Source: Pseudomonas lactis (lineage in GTDB: Bacteria; Pseudomonadota; Gammaproteobacteria; Pseudomonadales; Pseudomonadaceae). From it: a stretch of DNA of 64,000 nt. The stretch spans positions 310,001 through 374,000 of the forward strand of contig NZ_JYLO01000008.1 of assembly GCF_001439845.1 (NCBI RefSeq), written 5' to 3'. Both the position numbers and the translations under genes were made by a program. Below the pieces are notes generated by a model. The model saw only the letters and a program-made list of their open reading frames with translations. It made no database searches and was not told the DNA's origin. Positions 1 through 9,054 of this stretch are shown here, piece after piece. Position 1 is the stretch's first letter; each line of letters opens with the position of its first letter.

Positions 1-938
1 GGCGCGCGGTCGTTCAGCTCGCCGTCCTTATCCACATAATGGATGCCCAGGGTGATATTGCCTGTGTGCTCGTGGCGCATTTCCAGTTTGGTCGCCAGGC
101 CCCAGGTGTCCGGGTTGTTCTGATGGCTGGCAAACCATAGCTGGTAAGCCACCAGCAGATTGTTTAGTGCATCCTGGGTCAGTACTGACCAATCCCACTC
201 CAACACCAACCACAGCACCTCTTTGGGGGCCGGTGGCAAGTCCTTGAAATAATAGCTGGTGATAATGCCGAATTGCCCACCCCCAGCACCGCAGCACGCG
301 GCGAACAGGTCCAATTCGTCCTGTTGGGTGCTGTCCCTGCTGACGTGTCGCGGTTCTAGCCCTCTGCCCTGGCTGTCGGGCACCAGGATATCGACCCCAC
401 TGAGCCAGTCACACACCAATCCATACTTGCGCGACAGCAGCCCGTAGCCACCGCCGCAAATGTGCCCGCCCAGACCTACGCTATAACATGAGCCGCCGGG
501 CAAGGTCTTATTGGCCTGCTTGTACAACGCGCCATAGCTGTCCCAGATCTGGCTGCCGGCCTCCAGGCGAAATCGGTAGCGAAAGGGCTGCGTCGGGCTC
601 AGTTCGGAACCGATCTGCCCGCTGGCGTCGTACACCACTCGGTTCAGCGCGCTGATTTCCAGAATCGACAGCACCTCATCCGGGCTGTCGGGCATCTTGT
701 TGGCGACAAACCCTTCGTAGCAATGACCGCCGCTGCGTACGGTGATGCGTCCATTGGGCAGGGCCAATGCCTGGGCGGCGGCGTCCAGGATGTCTTGGGC
801 GCTGCGGCACAGGTAAATCAGGTTGGCGCCATTGGGCGAGGACTGGCCCTGCACGTTGCCCAGGGGCCAGCGCAGGTTGAAGCCCTTTTGCAAGGTTGAG
901 TGGCGACGGTCTGAAACAGTAATGAGATCAAATGCCAT
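1..938 (-). CDS. FAD-binding oxidase of the berberine-bridge (BBE) type, C-terminus beyond the window
   Basis: The frame is open from an ATG at 938 (AGGAG sits about 8 bases upstream) to the window edge, giving about 312 residues without the C-terminal part. It shows the PCMH FAD-binding fold. RSGGH at about residues 68-72 supplies the His usually attached to flavin, and GGSCYSVGLGGH (about 148-159) contains the Cys (about 151) that makes the second flavin bond in bicovalent BBE-like oxidases. GGGYG follows. Such enzymes oxidise carbohydrates or alkaloids with O2; the substrate cannot be read from the sequence. No signal peptide is visible. It is transcribed alone in this window, towards the left edge. 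The family is secure, the substrate unknown. Confidence 0.85.
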   Translation of the reverse strand, partial: MAFDLITVSDRRHSTLQKGFNLRWPLGNVQGQSSPNGANLIYLCRSAQDILDAAAQALALPNGRITVRSGGHCYEGFVANKMPDSPDEVLSILEISALNRVVYDASGQIGSELSPTQPFRYRFRLEAGSQIWDSYGALYKQANKTLPGGSCYSVGLGGHICGGGYGLLSRKYGLVCDWLSGVDILVPDSQGRGLEPRHVSRDSTQQDELDLFAACCGAGGGQFGIITSYYFKDLPPAPKEVLWLVLEWDWSVLTQDALNNLLVAYQLWFASHQNNPDTWGLATKLEMRHEHTGNITLGIHYVDKDGELNDRA

Positions 939-1050
939 GATGTACTCCTAAGAGCCAAGAATGACTTCTGATGCGGCTAACTTAACGACCGAGGGGCAAG
1001 GACTGCGGGGCTTGCGAAGGTGGTTAGACGGCAAAGGGCACGAAGTGCGT

Positions 1051-1083
1051 TAAAAAAGAAGGTGGACGATATGCCCACCTCCT
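1051..1083 (-). terminator. Rho-independent terminator of trpBA
   Basis: On the minus strand, arms AGGTGG and CCACCT enclose a 9-base loop and are followed by a run of six T. It lies 43 bases past the trpA stop. Confidence 0.8.
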
Positions 1084-1125
1084 TTGAAGCCTAGCGTATA
1101 AGCTGCGGTCGTTGCGACGTGCAGC

Positions 1126-1934
1126 TTACTTGCGTGCGTTGCGCACACCTTCCGACAGCGCCGCGCACAGGGTCAGCACGCCATCAATGGCTTGCTGGTC
1201 GTTCTTGGCCGTGGCGATGTGATCGATCAGCGCCGAACCCACTACCACCCCGTCTGCCAGGCGTGCGATGGCCGCGGCTTGGTCCGGCGTGCGGATACCA
1301 AAGCCGATGCTGATCGGCAGGTCGGTATGGCGGCGCAGGCGGGTCACGGCTTCTTCGACGTGTTCCAGGGTGGCGGCACCGGCCCCGGTTACACCGGCGA
1401 CCGACACGTAATACACAAACCCGGAGCTGCCATTGAGCACAGTGGGCAGGCGCACGTCATCGGTGGTTGGCGTGGTCAGGCGGATAAAGTCGATGCCTGC
1501 AGCCTGGGCCGGGTCGCACAGCTCGCCATTGTGCTCAGGCGGCATGTCCACCACGATCAGGCCGTCGACACCAGCTGCCTTGGCATCGGCAATGAACTGC
1601 GACACGCCATATTTGTGGATCGGGTTGAAATAACCCATCAACACCAGCGGGGTGTCGTTGTTGTCCTGGCGGAACTCGCGAACCATCTGCAGGGTTTTCA
1701 ACAGGTTCTGCTTGGCGCCCAGAGCGCGGATATTGGCCAGTTGAATGGCCGGGCCGTCGGCCATCGGGTCGGTGAAGGGCATGCCCAGTTCGATCACGTC
1801 GGCGCCGGCGGCCGGCAAGCCCTTGAGGATCGCCAGCGAAGTGTCATAGCCGGGGTCGCCAGCGGTGACGAAGGTCACCAGGGCGGCGCGGTTCTGTTCT
1901 TTGAGTTGCGCAAAGCGGGTTTGCAGGCGGCTCA

Positions 1935-1935
<1 letters not shown>
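1126..1935 (-). CDS. trpA: Tryptophan synthase alpha subunit
   Basis: TrpA cleaves indole-3-glycerol phosphate to indole and glyceraldehyde 3-phosphate and passes indole to TrpB through the alpha2beta2 complex. The 269 residues match the family length. The catalytic pair is present as Glu49 (VIELGMPFTDP) and Asp60 (PMADGP), and the phosphate-binding stretch IGFGI is seen near residue 210. The start ATG overlaps the trpB stop by one base (TGATG), so translation is coupled. A terminator follows. The identification is secure. Confidence 0.97.
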
Positions 1936-3161
<1,226 letters not shown>

Positions 3162-3200
3162 GGGACGCTCCAGGAAAGAATGTGTTTAAAGGCAATGACG

Positions 3201-3217
3201 GTCACTCTACGCGTGAC
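3201..3217. promoter_or_regulatory. Candidate TrpI operator between trpB and trpI
   Basis: GTCAC-N7-GTGAC is an interrupted palindrome with the T-N11-A geometry of LysR-type sites. It is about 40 bases from the trpB start and 54 from the trpI start. Assignment to TrpI rests on position only. Confidence 0.45.
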
Positions 3218-3270
3218 GCCTTGGCCTGAAAACCGATAAGATCGCCGCAACCTGTCAGGAAAACTCACAG

Positions 3271-4167
3271 ATGAGCCGCGACCTCCCTCCCCTCAACGCC
3301 CTGCGCGCTTTTGAAGCCACCGCCCGCCTGAACAGCGTCAGCCAGGCAGCAGAGCTATTGCACGTGACTCACGGCGCCGTCAGTCGCCAGTTGAAAGTAC
3401 TTGAGGAGCACTTGGGCGTGAGCCTGTTCGTCAAGGACGGACGCGGCCTTAAACTCACAGATGCGGGGGTAAGGCTTCGCGACGCGAGCGCGGAAGCTTT
3501 CGAGCGTTTACGCGACGTGTGCGCCGAGCTGACCCAGCGCGGCGCCGATGCACCTTTCGTACTTGGCTGTTCCGGCAGTTTGCTGGCGCGTTGGTTTATC
3601 CCTCGGCTGGGGCGGTTGAATGCCGACTTGCCGGATTTGCGCCTACACCTGTCGGCGGGCGAAGGCGATCTGGACCCGCGCCGCCCTGGGCTGGATGCCT
3701 TGCTGGTGTTCGCTGAGCCGCCGTGGCCAGCGGATATGCAGGTGTATGAGCTGGCCAGCGAGCGTATCGGCCCGGTTATGAGCCCACGCTTCGCCGATTT
3801 TGAACAGCTGCGCCAGGCTCCGGCGTCGGCACTGGCCGAGCAAGCCTTGCTGCACACCACCTCAAGGCCGCAAGCCTGGCCCAGTTGGGCACGGCAACAC
3901 GGCATCGAGCCCGGCGCGCTGAGGCTCGGCCAGGGGTTTGAGCATTTGTATTATTTGCTGGAAGCGGCGGTTGCCGGGTTGGGCGTGGCAATTGCGCCAG
4001 AACCGCTGGTGGCAGAAGACCTGCGAGCGGGTCGTCTGGTGGCGCCGTGGGGCTTCAGCGAAACCCCGGCGCACCTGGCGTTGTGGCTACCCAAGCGCGC
4101 CGCGGATGGGCGCGCCGGGCAGTTGGCGCAATGGCTCAAGGCTGAGCTGTTGCGCCAACCGGTTTAA
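3271..4167 (+). CDS. trpI: LysR-type regulator of trpBA
   Basis: This is a 298-residue LysR regulator. The N-terminal winged helix (LNALRAFEATARL to about residue 60, with the recognition part THGAVSRQLKVLEEH) is followed by a periplasmic-binding-like effector domain. Its head-to-head position with trpBA identifies it as TrpI, which senses indoleglycerol phosphate. AGGAA lies ahead of the ATG. The paralogous GcvA/AmpR-like regulators have a similar N-terminus, so the name depends on the context, which is strong here. Confidence 0.93.
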   Translation: MSRDLPPLNALRAFEATARLNSVSQAAELLHVTHGAVSRQLKVLEEHLGVSLFVKDGRGLKLTDAGVRLRDASAEAFERLRDVCAELTQRGADAPFVLGCSGSLLARWFIPRLGRLNADLPDLRLHLSAGEGDLDPRRPGLDALLVFAEPPWPADMQVYELASERIGPVMSPRFADFEQLRQAPASALAEQALLHTTSRPQAWPSWARQHGIEPGALRLGQGFEHLYYLLEAAVAGLGVAIAPEPLVAEDLRAGRLVAPWGFSETPAHLALWLPKRAADGRAGQLAQWLKAELLRQPV

Positions 4168-4175
4168 CCGGTCAA

Positions 4176-4502
4176 TCAGTCACCGCGTTTGCACAGCAGG
4201 TAAGCCGCCAGCAGGCCCAGTGCGCCCACGGCGACGCCAGCGGTCGTCCATGGATGCTCTTGAGCGTAGTCACGGGTGGCAGCGCTGGTTTCACGGATTT
4301 TGACTTTGCTTTCTTCGTAGGCGTCGCTGATCAGATGGCGAGAGTGCTTAAGTGCGTTCTCAGCATTGCTCTTCAAGGCCTTCAGCGTTTTGCGCGACTC
4401 ATCGGACGCGTCGTCCTTGAGGCTCTCCAGAGATTTGAGCAGGCTCGAAATCTCGGCTTCCATGCTTTCCAGCGACGCTTTGCGTAAAGAAGTGTTGGCC
4501 AT
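4176..4502 (-). CDS. DUF883 (ElaB/YqjD-like) membrane-anchored protein
   Basis: The product has 108 residues: a charged, helical N-terminal two thirds (EAEISSLLKSLESLKDD and onward) and one C-terminal membrane segment (GVAVGALGLLAAYLL), ending in a positively charged tail. This is the ElaB/YqjD layout; those proteins bind ribosomes at the inner membrane in stationary phase in E. coli. I chose the ATG at 4502 because AGGAG lies 8 bases upstream; a longer open frame to 4619 lacks such a signal. It converges on trpI with an 8-base gap. Confidence 0.85.
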   Translation of the reverse strand: MANTSLRKASLESMEAEISSLLKSLESLKDDASDESRKTLKALKSNAENALKHSRHLISDAYEESKVKIRETSAATRDYAQEHPWTTAGVAVGALGLLAAYLLCKRGD

Positions 4503-4577
4503 GTGGACATCTCCTGAAGTGATTGAGTGGCGTGTGTAGATACCGACTGCGCCGGTTTCAGAAAGTGCAGTAATTCT

Positions 4578-4605
4578 GAACTTTCGCCTCCCAACGGTCG
4601 CCTGA
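4578..4605 (+). promoter_or_regulatory. AlgU (sigma-22)-like promoter ahead of dodecin
   Basis: GAACTT (4578-4583), a 17-base spacer and CCTGA (4601-4605) match GAACTT-N16/17-TCTGA with one change in the -10. It lies 54 bases upstream of the dodecin ATG. Prediction only. Confidence 0.5.
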
Positions 4606-4659
4606 AGCAGTACGCACATTCGCTGCTAGTCTTGATTGACGACCTAAAGGAGAAACGCC

Positions 4660-4875
4660 ATGAGTGATCATCACACGTACAAGAAAGTCGAACTGGTAGG
4701 CTCTTCCACCACCAGCATCGAAGACGCGATCAACAATGCCCTGGCCGAAGCCAACAAGAGCATCAAGCATCTGGAATGGTTTGAGGTGACCGAAACCCGT
4801 GGTCACATCAAGGATGGCAAGGCTGCACACTTCCAGGTCACGCTCAAAGTGGGATTCCGCATTGCCAGTAGTTGA
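4660..4875 (+). CDS. Dodecin, flavin-storage protein
   Basis: This 71-residue protein has the dodecin fold: a short strand (YKKVELVGSS), one helix (SIEDAINNALAEANKS), then strands carrying HLEWFEVTETRGHI and FQVTLKVGF. The Trp of LEWFEV stacks on the isoalloxazine ring in characterised dodecins. Twelve subunits form a hollow shell that binds pairs of flavins or CoA and limits flavin-generated oxidants. AAGGAG precedes the ATG. It is a single-gene unit closed by a strong hairpin. Confidence 0.93.
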   Translation: MSDHHTYKKVELVGSSTTSIEDAINNALAEANKSIKHLEWFEVTETRGHIKDGKAAHFQVTLKVGFRIASS

Positions 4876-4934
4876 TCGGCAGAGTTGAACTTTGCCCGCT
4901 GGCCGATTGCCATAACCTGCGCTACAAACAACGG

Positions 4935-4966
4935 GTGCCGACGCGATGAGCGTCGGCACGCTCTTT
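4935..4966 (+). terminator. Intrinsic terminator after dodecin
   Basis: A perfect 10-bp stem (GTGCCGACGC / GCGTCGGCAC) with loop GATGA is followed by GCTCTTTTT. Confidence 0.85.
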
Positions 4967-4991
4967 TTGATCAGCGCAAGGAAAGTAACGG

Positions 4992-5219
4992 ATGAAGACG
5001 TTTCTGTTGGCGGTAGGGTTGTTGAGCATTGCGGGTACCGCTATGGCGGCGGGCAAGCCTTGTGAGGAGCTGAAAAGCGAAATTGCCGCGCAAATCGACG
5101 CCAAGGGTGCTTCGGGGTATTCGCTGGAAGTGGTGGACAAAGGTGCTACGCCAAGTGACCACAAAGTAGTTGGCACCTGCGAAGGTGGCACCAAGGAAAT
5201 TGCCTACAAGCGCGGTTAA
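4992..5219 (+). CDS. Small secreted DUF1161 protein
   Basis: The 75-residue product has a Sec signal peptide (MKTFLLAVGLLSIAGTAMAA) and a mature part with two cysteines, one in KPCEELKSEI and one in VGTCEGGTKEI, which could form a periplasmic disulfide. The function is not known. GGAAAG lies ahead of the ATG and a bidirectional terminator follows. A diverged paralogue lies at 7142-7381. The signal peptide and the Cys pair are the only strong features. Confidence 0.85.
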   Translation: MKTFLLAVGLLSIAGTAMAAGKPCEELKSEIAAQIDAKGASGYSLEVVDKGATPSDHKVVGTCEGGTKEIAYKRG

Positions 5220-5236
5220 TCTCGTGTTGTGGACAT

Positions 5237-5267
5237 AAAAAACCGACGCAAGTGCGTCGGTTTTTTT
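5237..5267. terminator. Bidirectional terminator
   Basis: An A6 run, an 8-bp perfect stem (CCGACGCA / TGCGTCGG) with a 2-base loop, and a T7 run serve both the DUF1161 gene and the convergent LLM-family gene. Confidence 0.88.
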
Positions 5268-5277
5268 CGCCTGGATT

Positions 5278-6279
5278 TCAGCCCTTCATCACTTGTGCAA
5301 GCAGCTCGTAGGAATGAATCCGATCGGCGTGCTCATACAGGTCACTGGTAAAAATCAGCTCATCGGCGCCGGTCTGCTCGATCAACACCTCCAGCTTGCC
5401 GCGAATCTTCGCCGGGCTGCCCACCATGGCCAAACCAAGAAAGCTACCGACCGCGTCTTTTTCATGGGGCAACCACAGGCCGTCCATGGTTTTTACTGGA
5501 GGGCGCTGCACCAGGCTCTGGCCGCGCATCAACGCGAGAATACGCTGGTACACCGAGGTGGCCAGGTAATCGGCCTGCTCATCGGTGTCGGCTGCCACCA
5601 GCGGAATGCCGAGCATCACGTAGGGCTTATCCAGCACGGCTGAAGGCTTGAAGTGATTGCGATACACGCGAATCGCCTCATGCATCAAGCGCGGCGCGAA
5701 ATGGGAGGCGAATGCGTAGGGCAAGCCCCGCTCGCCAGCCAATTGCGCACTGAACAGGCTTGAACCCAGCAGCCACACCGGCACATTGGTGCCGGTGCCC
5801 GGTACCGCGATAACCCGTTGGTCGGGCGTACGCGGGCCCAGGTAGGCCATCAACTCGGCCACATCTTCGGGGAAGTCATCGGCACTGCCGGAGCGTTCAC
5901 GGCGTAGGGCGCGGGCGGTCATCTGGTCGGAGCCGGGCGCGCGCCCCAGGCCCAGGTCAATACGGCCAGGGTAAAGGCTTTCCAAGGTGCCGAACTGCTC
6001 GGCGATCACCAGTGGCGCGTGGTTAGGCAGCATCACGCCGCCGGAACCCACGCGAATGGTCGAGGTGCCGCCTGCCAGGTAACCGAGCAGTACCGAGGTG
6101 GCCGAACTGGCGATACCGTCCATATTGTGGTGCTCGGCTACCCAGAAACGGTGGTAGCCGAACTTCTCCACATGCTGGGCCAAGTCCAGGGAATTACGCA
6201 GGGACTGCGCCGGGTTGCCGTCGGCGCGCACGGGCACCAGGTCAAGGGTCGAGAATTTTACGTCGGACAGCGATTTCAT
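5278..6279 (-). CDS. LLM-class (luciferase-like) FMN-dependent oxidoreductase
   Basis: This 333-residue TIM-barrel protein belongs to the bacterial luciferase-like family (YhbW type). Visible family features are the N-terminal LDLVPVRADG, FWVAEHHNMDG (about 43-53) and VGSGGVMLPNHAPLVIAEQFGTLESLYPGRIDLGLGRAPG. Members use reduced FMN or F420; the substrate is not known. It is monocistronic on the minus strand and divergent from osmC across 218 bases. Confidence 0.88.
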   Translation of the reverse strand: MKSLSDVKFSTLDLVPVRADGNPAQSLRNSLDLAQHVEKFGYHRFWVAEHHNMDGIASSATSVLLGYLAGGTSTIRVGSGGVMLPNHAPLVIAEQFGTLESLYPGRIDLGLGRAPGSDQMTARALRRERSGSADDFPEDVAELMAYLGPRTPDQRVIAVPGTGTNVPVWLLGSSLFSAQLAGERGLPYAFASHFAPRLMHEAIRVYRNHFKPSAVLDKPYVMLGIPLVAADTDEQADYLATSVYQRILALMRGQSLVQRPPVKTMDGLWLPHEKDAVGSFLGLAMVGSPAKIRGKLEVLIEQTGADELIFTSDLYEHADRIHSYELLAQVMKG

Positions 6280-6431
6280 AAGCCTGCTTCTCCAATTGGG
6301 CGCACAGGCTTTTTTAAACGAGCCAAAACCTGCCGCTGCATGTGCATACCCTATGCAATGAGGGCATATACCCGAGATTCAATAGGGGGCTCTGAAATTT
6401 CCTACTGGATTGCTAGGTTTCTCTTACAAGT

Positions 6432-6459
6432 GAACTTTGCTTTGACGTCTATCCTCAGA
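6432..6459 (+). promoter_or_regulatory. AlgU (sigma-22) promoter of osmC
   Basis: GAACTT (6432-6437), a 17-base spacer and TCAGA (6455-6459) have the same two elements and spacing as the ersA promoter at 44767. The predicted start is near 6466, about 32 bases before the osmC ATG. osmC is a reported AlgU target in P. aeruginosa. Confidence 0.75.
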
Positions 6460-6497
6460 ACCTTACTGACGCAACACCACCGTTCGAGGAGAAAGCT

Positions 6498-6929
6498 ATG
6501 AGTATCGTTAAAAAGGCATCCGCGCATTGGGAAGGCGACCTGAAGACTGGCCTGGGCTCCATTTCCACGGAAACCGGCGTGCTGCGCGAAGCGCCCTACG
6601 GCTTCAAGGCCCGTTTCGAGGGCGGCAAGGGTACCAACCCTGAAGAACTGATCGGCGCAGCTCACGCCGGCTGTTTCTCCATGGCGTTTTCCATGATTCT
6701 CGGCGACGCTGGGCTCAAGGCTGACAGCATCGACACCCAGGCCGAAGTGACCCTGGACCAGGTCGAGGGCGGCTTTGCGATTACAGCAGTGCACCTGATC
6801 CTGAAGGCCAAAATCCCAGGCGCGAGCCAGGCGCAGTTCGATGAACTGAGCAAAAAGGCCAAGGAAGGGTGCCCGGTCTCCAAGGTACTGAATGCAACCA
6901 TCACCTTGGATGCCACGCTGGTCAACTGA
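6498..6929 (+). CDS. osmC: OsmC family peroxiredoxin-like hydroperoxide reductase
   Basis: OsmC reduces organic hydroperoxides with two active-site cysteines. Both are present: Cys59 in AHAGCFSMAF and Cys124 in KEGCPVSKVL. The 143 residues match the family. GAGGAGA precedes the ATG. It stands alone between an AlgU-type promoter and a REP hairpin ending in T-rich sequence. Osmotic and envelope-stress control is inferred from the promoter. Confidence 0.95.
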   Translation: MSIVKKASAHWEGDLKTGLGSISTETGVLREAPYGFKARFEGGKGTNPEELIGAAHAGCFSMAFSMILGDAGLKADSIDTQAEVTLDQVEGGFAITAVHLILKAKIPGASQAQFDELSKKAKEGCPVSKVLNATITLDATLVN

Positions 6930-6945
6930 CACGGCAGTCATCTTA

Positions 6946-7035
6946 TGTGGGAGCGGGCTTGCTCGCGAATGCGGTGGATCAGCCGATATCTTCGGTGACT
7001 GATACTCCGTATTCGAGAGCAAGCCCGCTCCCTCA
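6946..7035. repeat. REPIN-type inverted repeat
   Basis: The arms TGTGGGAGCGGGCTTGCTCG and the near-complement ending at 7035 face each other across about 40 bases. A short T run follows at 7036-7040, so it may also end osmC transcripts. Confidence 0.85.
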
Positions 7036-7057
7036 TTTTTAGTTCTGCGTAAAATCA

Positions 7058-7085
7058 GAACTCGTGTTTGCAAAATGTGGTCGAA
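7058..7085 (+). promoter_or_regulatory. AlgU-like promoter ahead of the second DUF1161 gene
   Basis: GAACTC (7058-7063), 17 bases, TCGAA (7081-7085): 5 of 6 and 3 of 5 bases agree with GAACTT and TCTGA. It lies 56 bases before the ATG at 7142. Confidence 0.4.
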
Positions 7086-7141
7086 TAGCCCATGCAGCCT
7101 AGGCGCACACTCGTGCGCAGCGCATTCAGGGAGCTCCACAC

Positions 7142-7381
7142 ATGAAACGTTTTGCCTTGGCAATCATCTGCGGTGTATTGGCCACTTCGGCCGTGGCCGC
7201 GCCAAAAGATTGTGAAGAGCTCAGGAAAGAAATCGAAGTGAAGATCCAGGCCAAGGCGATTCCGTCCTACACCCTGGAAATCATCACCGCCGAAGAAGCC
7301 AAGAACCATGATGAAGCCATGATTGTTGGTTCGTGCGAAAACGGCACCAAGCGCATCATCTACCAAAAGAACAACGACTGA
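7142..7381 (+). CDS. Small secreted DUF1161 protein, paralogue
   Basis: The 79-residue product has a signal peptide (MKRFALAIICGVLATSAVAA) and the same frame of conserved residues as the 4992 gene: DCEELRKEI near the start of the mature part, and VGSCENGTKRIIY near the end. The middle is longer and more acidic. The function is unknown; a periplasmic disulfide is likely. It ends two bases from the convergent lipoprotein gene. Confidence 0.85.
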   Translation: MKRFALAIICGVLATSAVAAPKDCEELRKEIEVKIQAKAIPSYTLEIITAEEAKNHDEAMIVGSCENGTKRIIYQKNND

Positions 7382-7382
7382 C

Positions 7383-7805
7383 TCAGATGCAGTTCACGCT
7401 GCGCTCTTCGGCCAATAACTGGCGGGTTGAGTCGTACAGCCGGATGTTGGGCGTGAACGCCAGTGAGCGCCCTTCCAGCACATAGCGCTGGCCGGCCTGA
7501 AAGTGGTCGTACTGCAGTGTCATGAAGCAGGTTCGATACATCATCTGGCTGAGGCCACCCAAACCGCCGCCGGCGGGCACTTCAAAGTCAAAGCGCACCA
7601 TCAGCTCGTGAGGGCCGGGAGGCATTTGAAAAAAGCGCCCGTCGTCGAGGTTTTTCCCGTCCAGGCGCTGAGCCATCACCAACTTGGAGCCCGGCGTCGG
7701 TGTAGTGAAATCGACCCAGGCCTGCTGCGGGTCCACAGGGGGGATGGGGGTAGAGGCGCAAGCGCTGAGGAACACAGCGGCGACGGGAAGCAAAAGCTGG
7801 CGCAT
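7383..7805 (-). CDS. Conserved lipoprotein of unknown function
   Basis: This 140-residue protein has a lipoprotein signal (MRQLLLPVAAVFLSAC, lipobox LSAC with Cys16). The mature part is a beta-rich domain (SKLVMAQRLDGK, GPHELMVRFDFEV, YVLEGRSLAFTPNIRLYD) with two further cysteines. P. aeruginosa has a similar lipoprotein between osmC and the aminopeptidase gene, so the neighbourhood is conserved. It is divergent from the aminopeptidase gene. No function can be assigned. Confidence 0.82.
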   Translation of the reverse strand: MRQLLLPVAAVFLSACASTPIPPVDPQQAWVDFTTPTPGSKLVMAQRLDGKNLDDGRFFQMPPGPHELMVRFDFEVPAGGGLGGLSQMMYRTCFMTLQYDHFQAGQRYVLEGRSLAFTPNIRLYDSTRQLLAEERSVNCI

Positions 7806-7915
7806 GGCAGGTACTCAACACGAAGAGAGGCTTGAGTATAAACACGCCATGCCGTGGAAAAATCCCCTGCAAGCGCGATAGTCTGGCGAACCAATCTCCC
7901 AGGAGCAGTCAGTGC

Positions 7916-8959
7916 ATGATCAGGCGTTTTCTTCCAGGGCTGATGGTTGTGCTGCTCAGCGGCTGCTCCAGTGTCAGTTATTACAGCCAGTTGGCGAGCG
8001 GCCAGTGGCAGCTGTTGCGGGCCCGGGAGCCGGTTGCCGAGGTCATCGCCGACCCTGCTCGCCCGCCAGTGCTGCGCGAGCATCTGGCTCAATCGCAGAA
8101 AGCCCGAATCTTTGCCAGTGAACAGCTGCATCTGCCTGACAACCAAAGTTATCGGCTGTATGCCGATATTGGCCGACCCTATGTGGTCTGGAATGTCTTT
8201 GCCACACCGGAATTCTCTCTGTCACCACAGAACCATTGCTTTCCCATCGCCGGTTGCGTCGCCTATCGCGGCTACTACAACCAAGGCGCGGCGCGGGGCG
8301 AGGCGGCACTGTTGCGGCAACAGGGCATGGACGTGTCGATCGGTGGAGTGGAGGCCTACTCCACGCTGGGCTGGTTCAACGATCCGATCATGAGTTCGAT
8401 GATGAGCTGGGGCGATGAGCGCCTCGCCACGCTGATCTTCCATGAGCTGGCCCACCAGCGCTTTTACGTGAAGGATGACACCGAGTTCAACGAGTCCTAT
8501 GCCAGTTTTGTCGAGCAGGAAGGCACCCGGCAATGGCGTGTGGCGCGGGGCCTGGCGCCTGTCGGCGATGCGGCGTTGAAGCAACGCGATCAATTTATCC
8601 GGCTGATTCTCGATACCCGCAAACGTCTGGAGGCGTTGTACGCACAGCCGTTGGCAGCGGACGCGATGCGCCGGGCCAAAGCGGCGCAATTCGAACAGTT
8701 GCGCCGCGAATACCGGCACCTGCGTGATAGCCAATGGGGTGGTGACAAGCGTTATGACGCCTGGATCAACCAGCCGATGAACAATGCCCGACTGTTGCCG
8801 TTTGGGTTGTATGACCAATGGGTGCCGGCGTTTGCGGCGTTGTTTGCGCAGGAAGGTGGGGATTGGGTGAAGTTTTATACTGCGGTGGAGCGGTTGGGTG
8901 GGTTGCCGGTGGAGCAGCGTAAAGCGGCGTTGAGGCAGTTGGAGAGGGTTGGCCGTTAG
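7916..8959 (+). CDS. Putative zinc aminopeptidase, lipoprotein
   Basis: The product has 347 residues, with lipobox LLSGC (Cys17) after a short hydrophobic leader. The zinc-peptidase signature is HELAH at 176-180, followed by Glu193 in FNESYASFVE as the probable third ligand. This is the bacterial 'putative aminopeptidase' family (PF10023). The ATG at 7916 has AGGAG 10 bases upstream and opens directly on the leader; the upstream in-frame extension would bury it. The natural substrate is unknown. Confidence 0.85.
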   Translation: MIRRFLPGLMVVLLSGCSSVSYYSQLASGQWQLLRAREPVAEVIADPARPPVLREHLAQSQKARIFASEQLHLPDNQSYRLYADIGRPYVVWNVFATPEFSLSPQNHCFPIAGCVAYRGYYNQGAARGEAALLRQQGMDVSIGGVEAYSTLGWFNDPIMSSMMSWGDERLATLIFHELAHQRFYVKDDTEFNESYASFVEQEGTRQWRVARGLAPVGDAALKQRDQFIRLILDTRKRLEALYAQPLAADAMRRAKAAQFEQLRREYRHLRDSQWGGDKRYDAWINQPMNNARLLPFGLYDQWVPAFAALFAQEGGDWVKFYTAVERLGGLPVEQRKAALRQLERVGR

Positions 8960-8965
8960 GGCCTT

Positions 8966-9047
8966 ATCGCAGGCAAGCCAGCTCCCACAGTTCATCGATT
9001 TTCAACATGAGAATGCGGTCAACTGTGGGAGCTGGCTTGCCTGCGAA
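8966..9047. repeat. REPIN-type inverted repeat
   Basis: The arm at 8966-8992 is complementary to 9021-9047 (core GGCAAGCCAGCTCCCACAG). It lies between two convergent genes and may serve both as a terminator. Confidence 0.85.
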
Positions 9048-9054
9048 AGCAGTC

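Noticed and set aside
4886..4913. An AlgU promoter for the first DUF1161 gene
   Set aside because: GAACTT is present, but neither 16 nor 17 bases later is there a TCTGA-like box, and the dodecin terminator lies in between.
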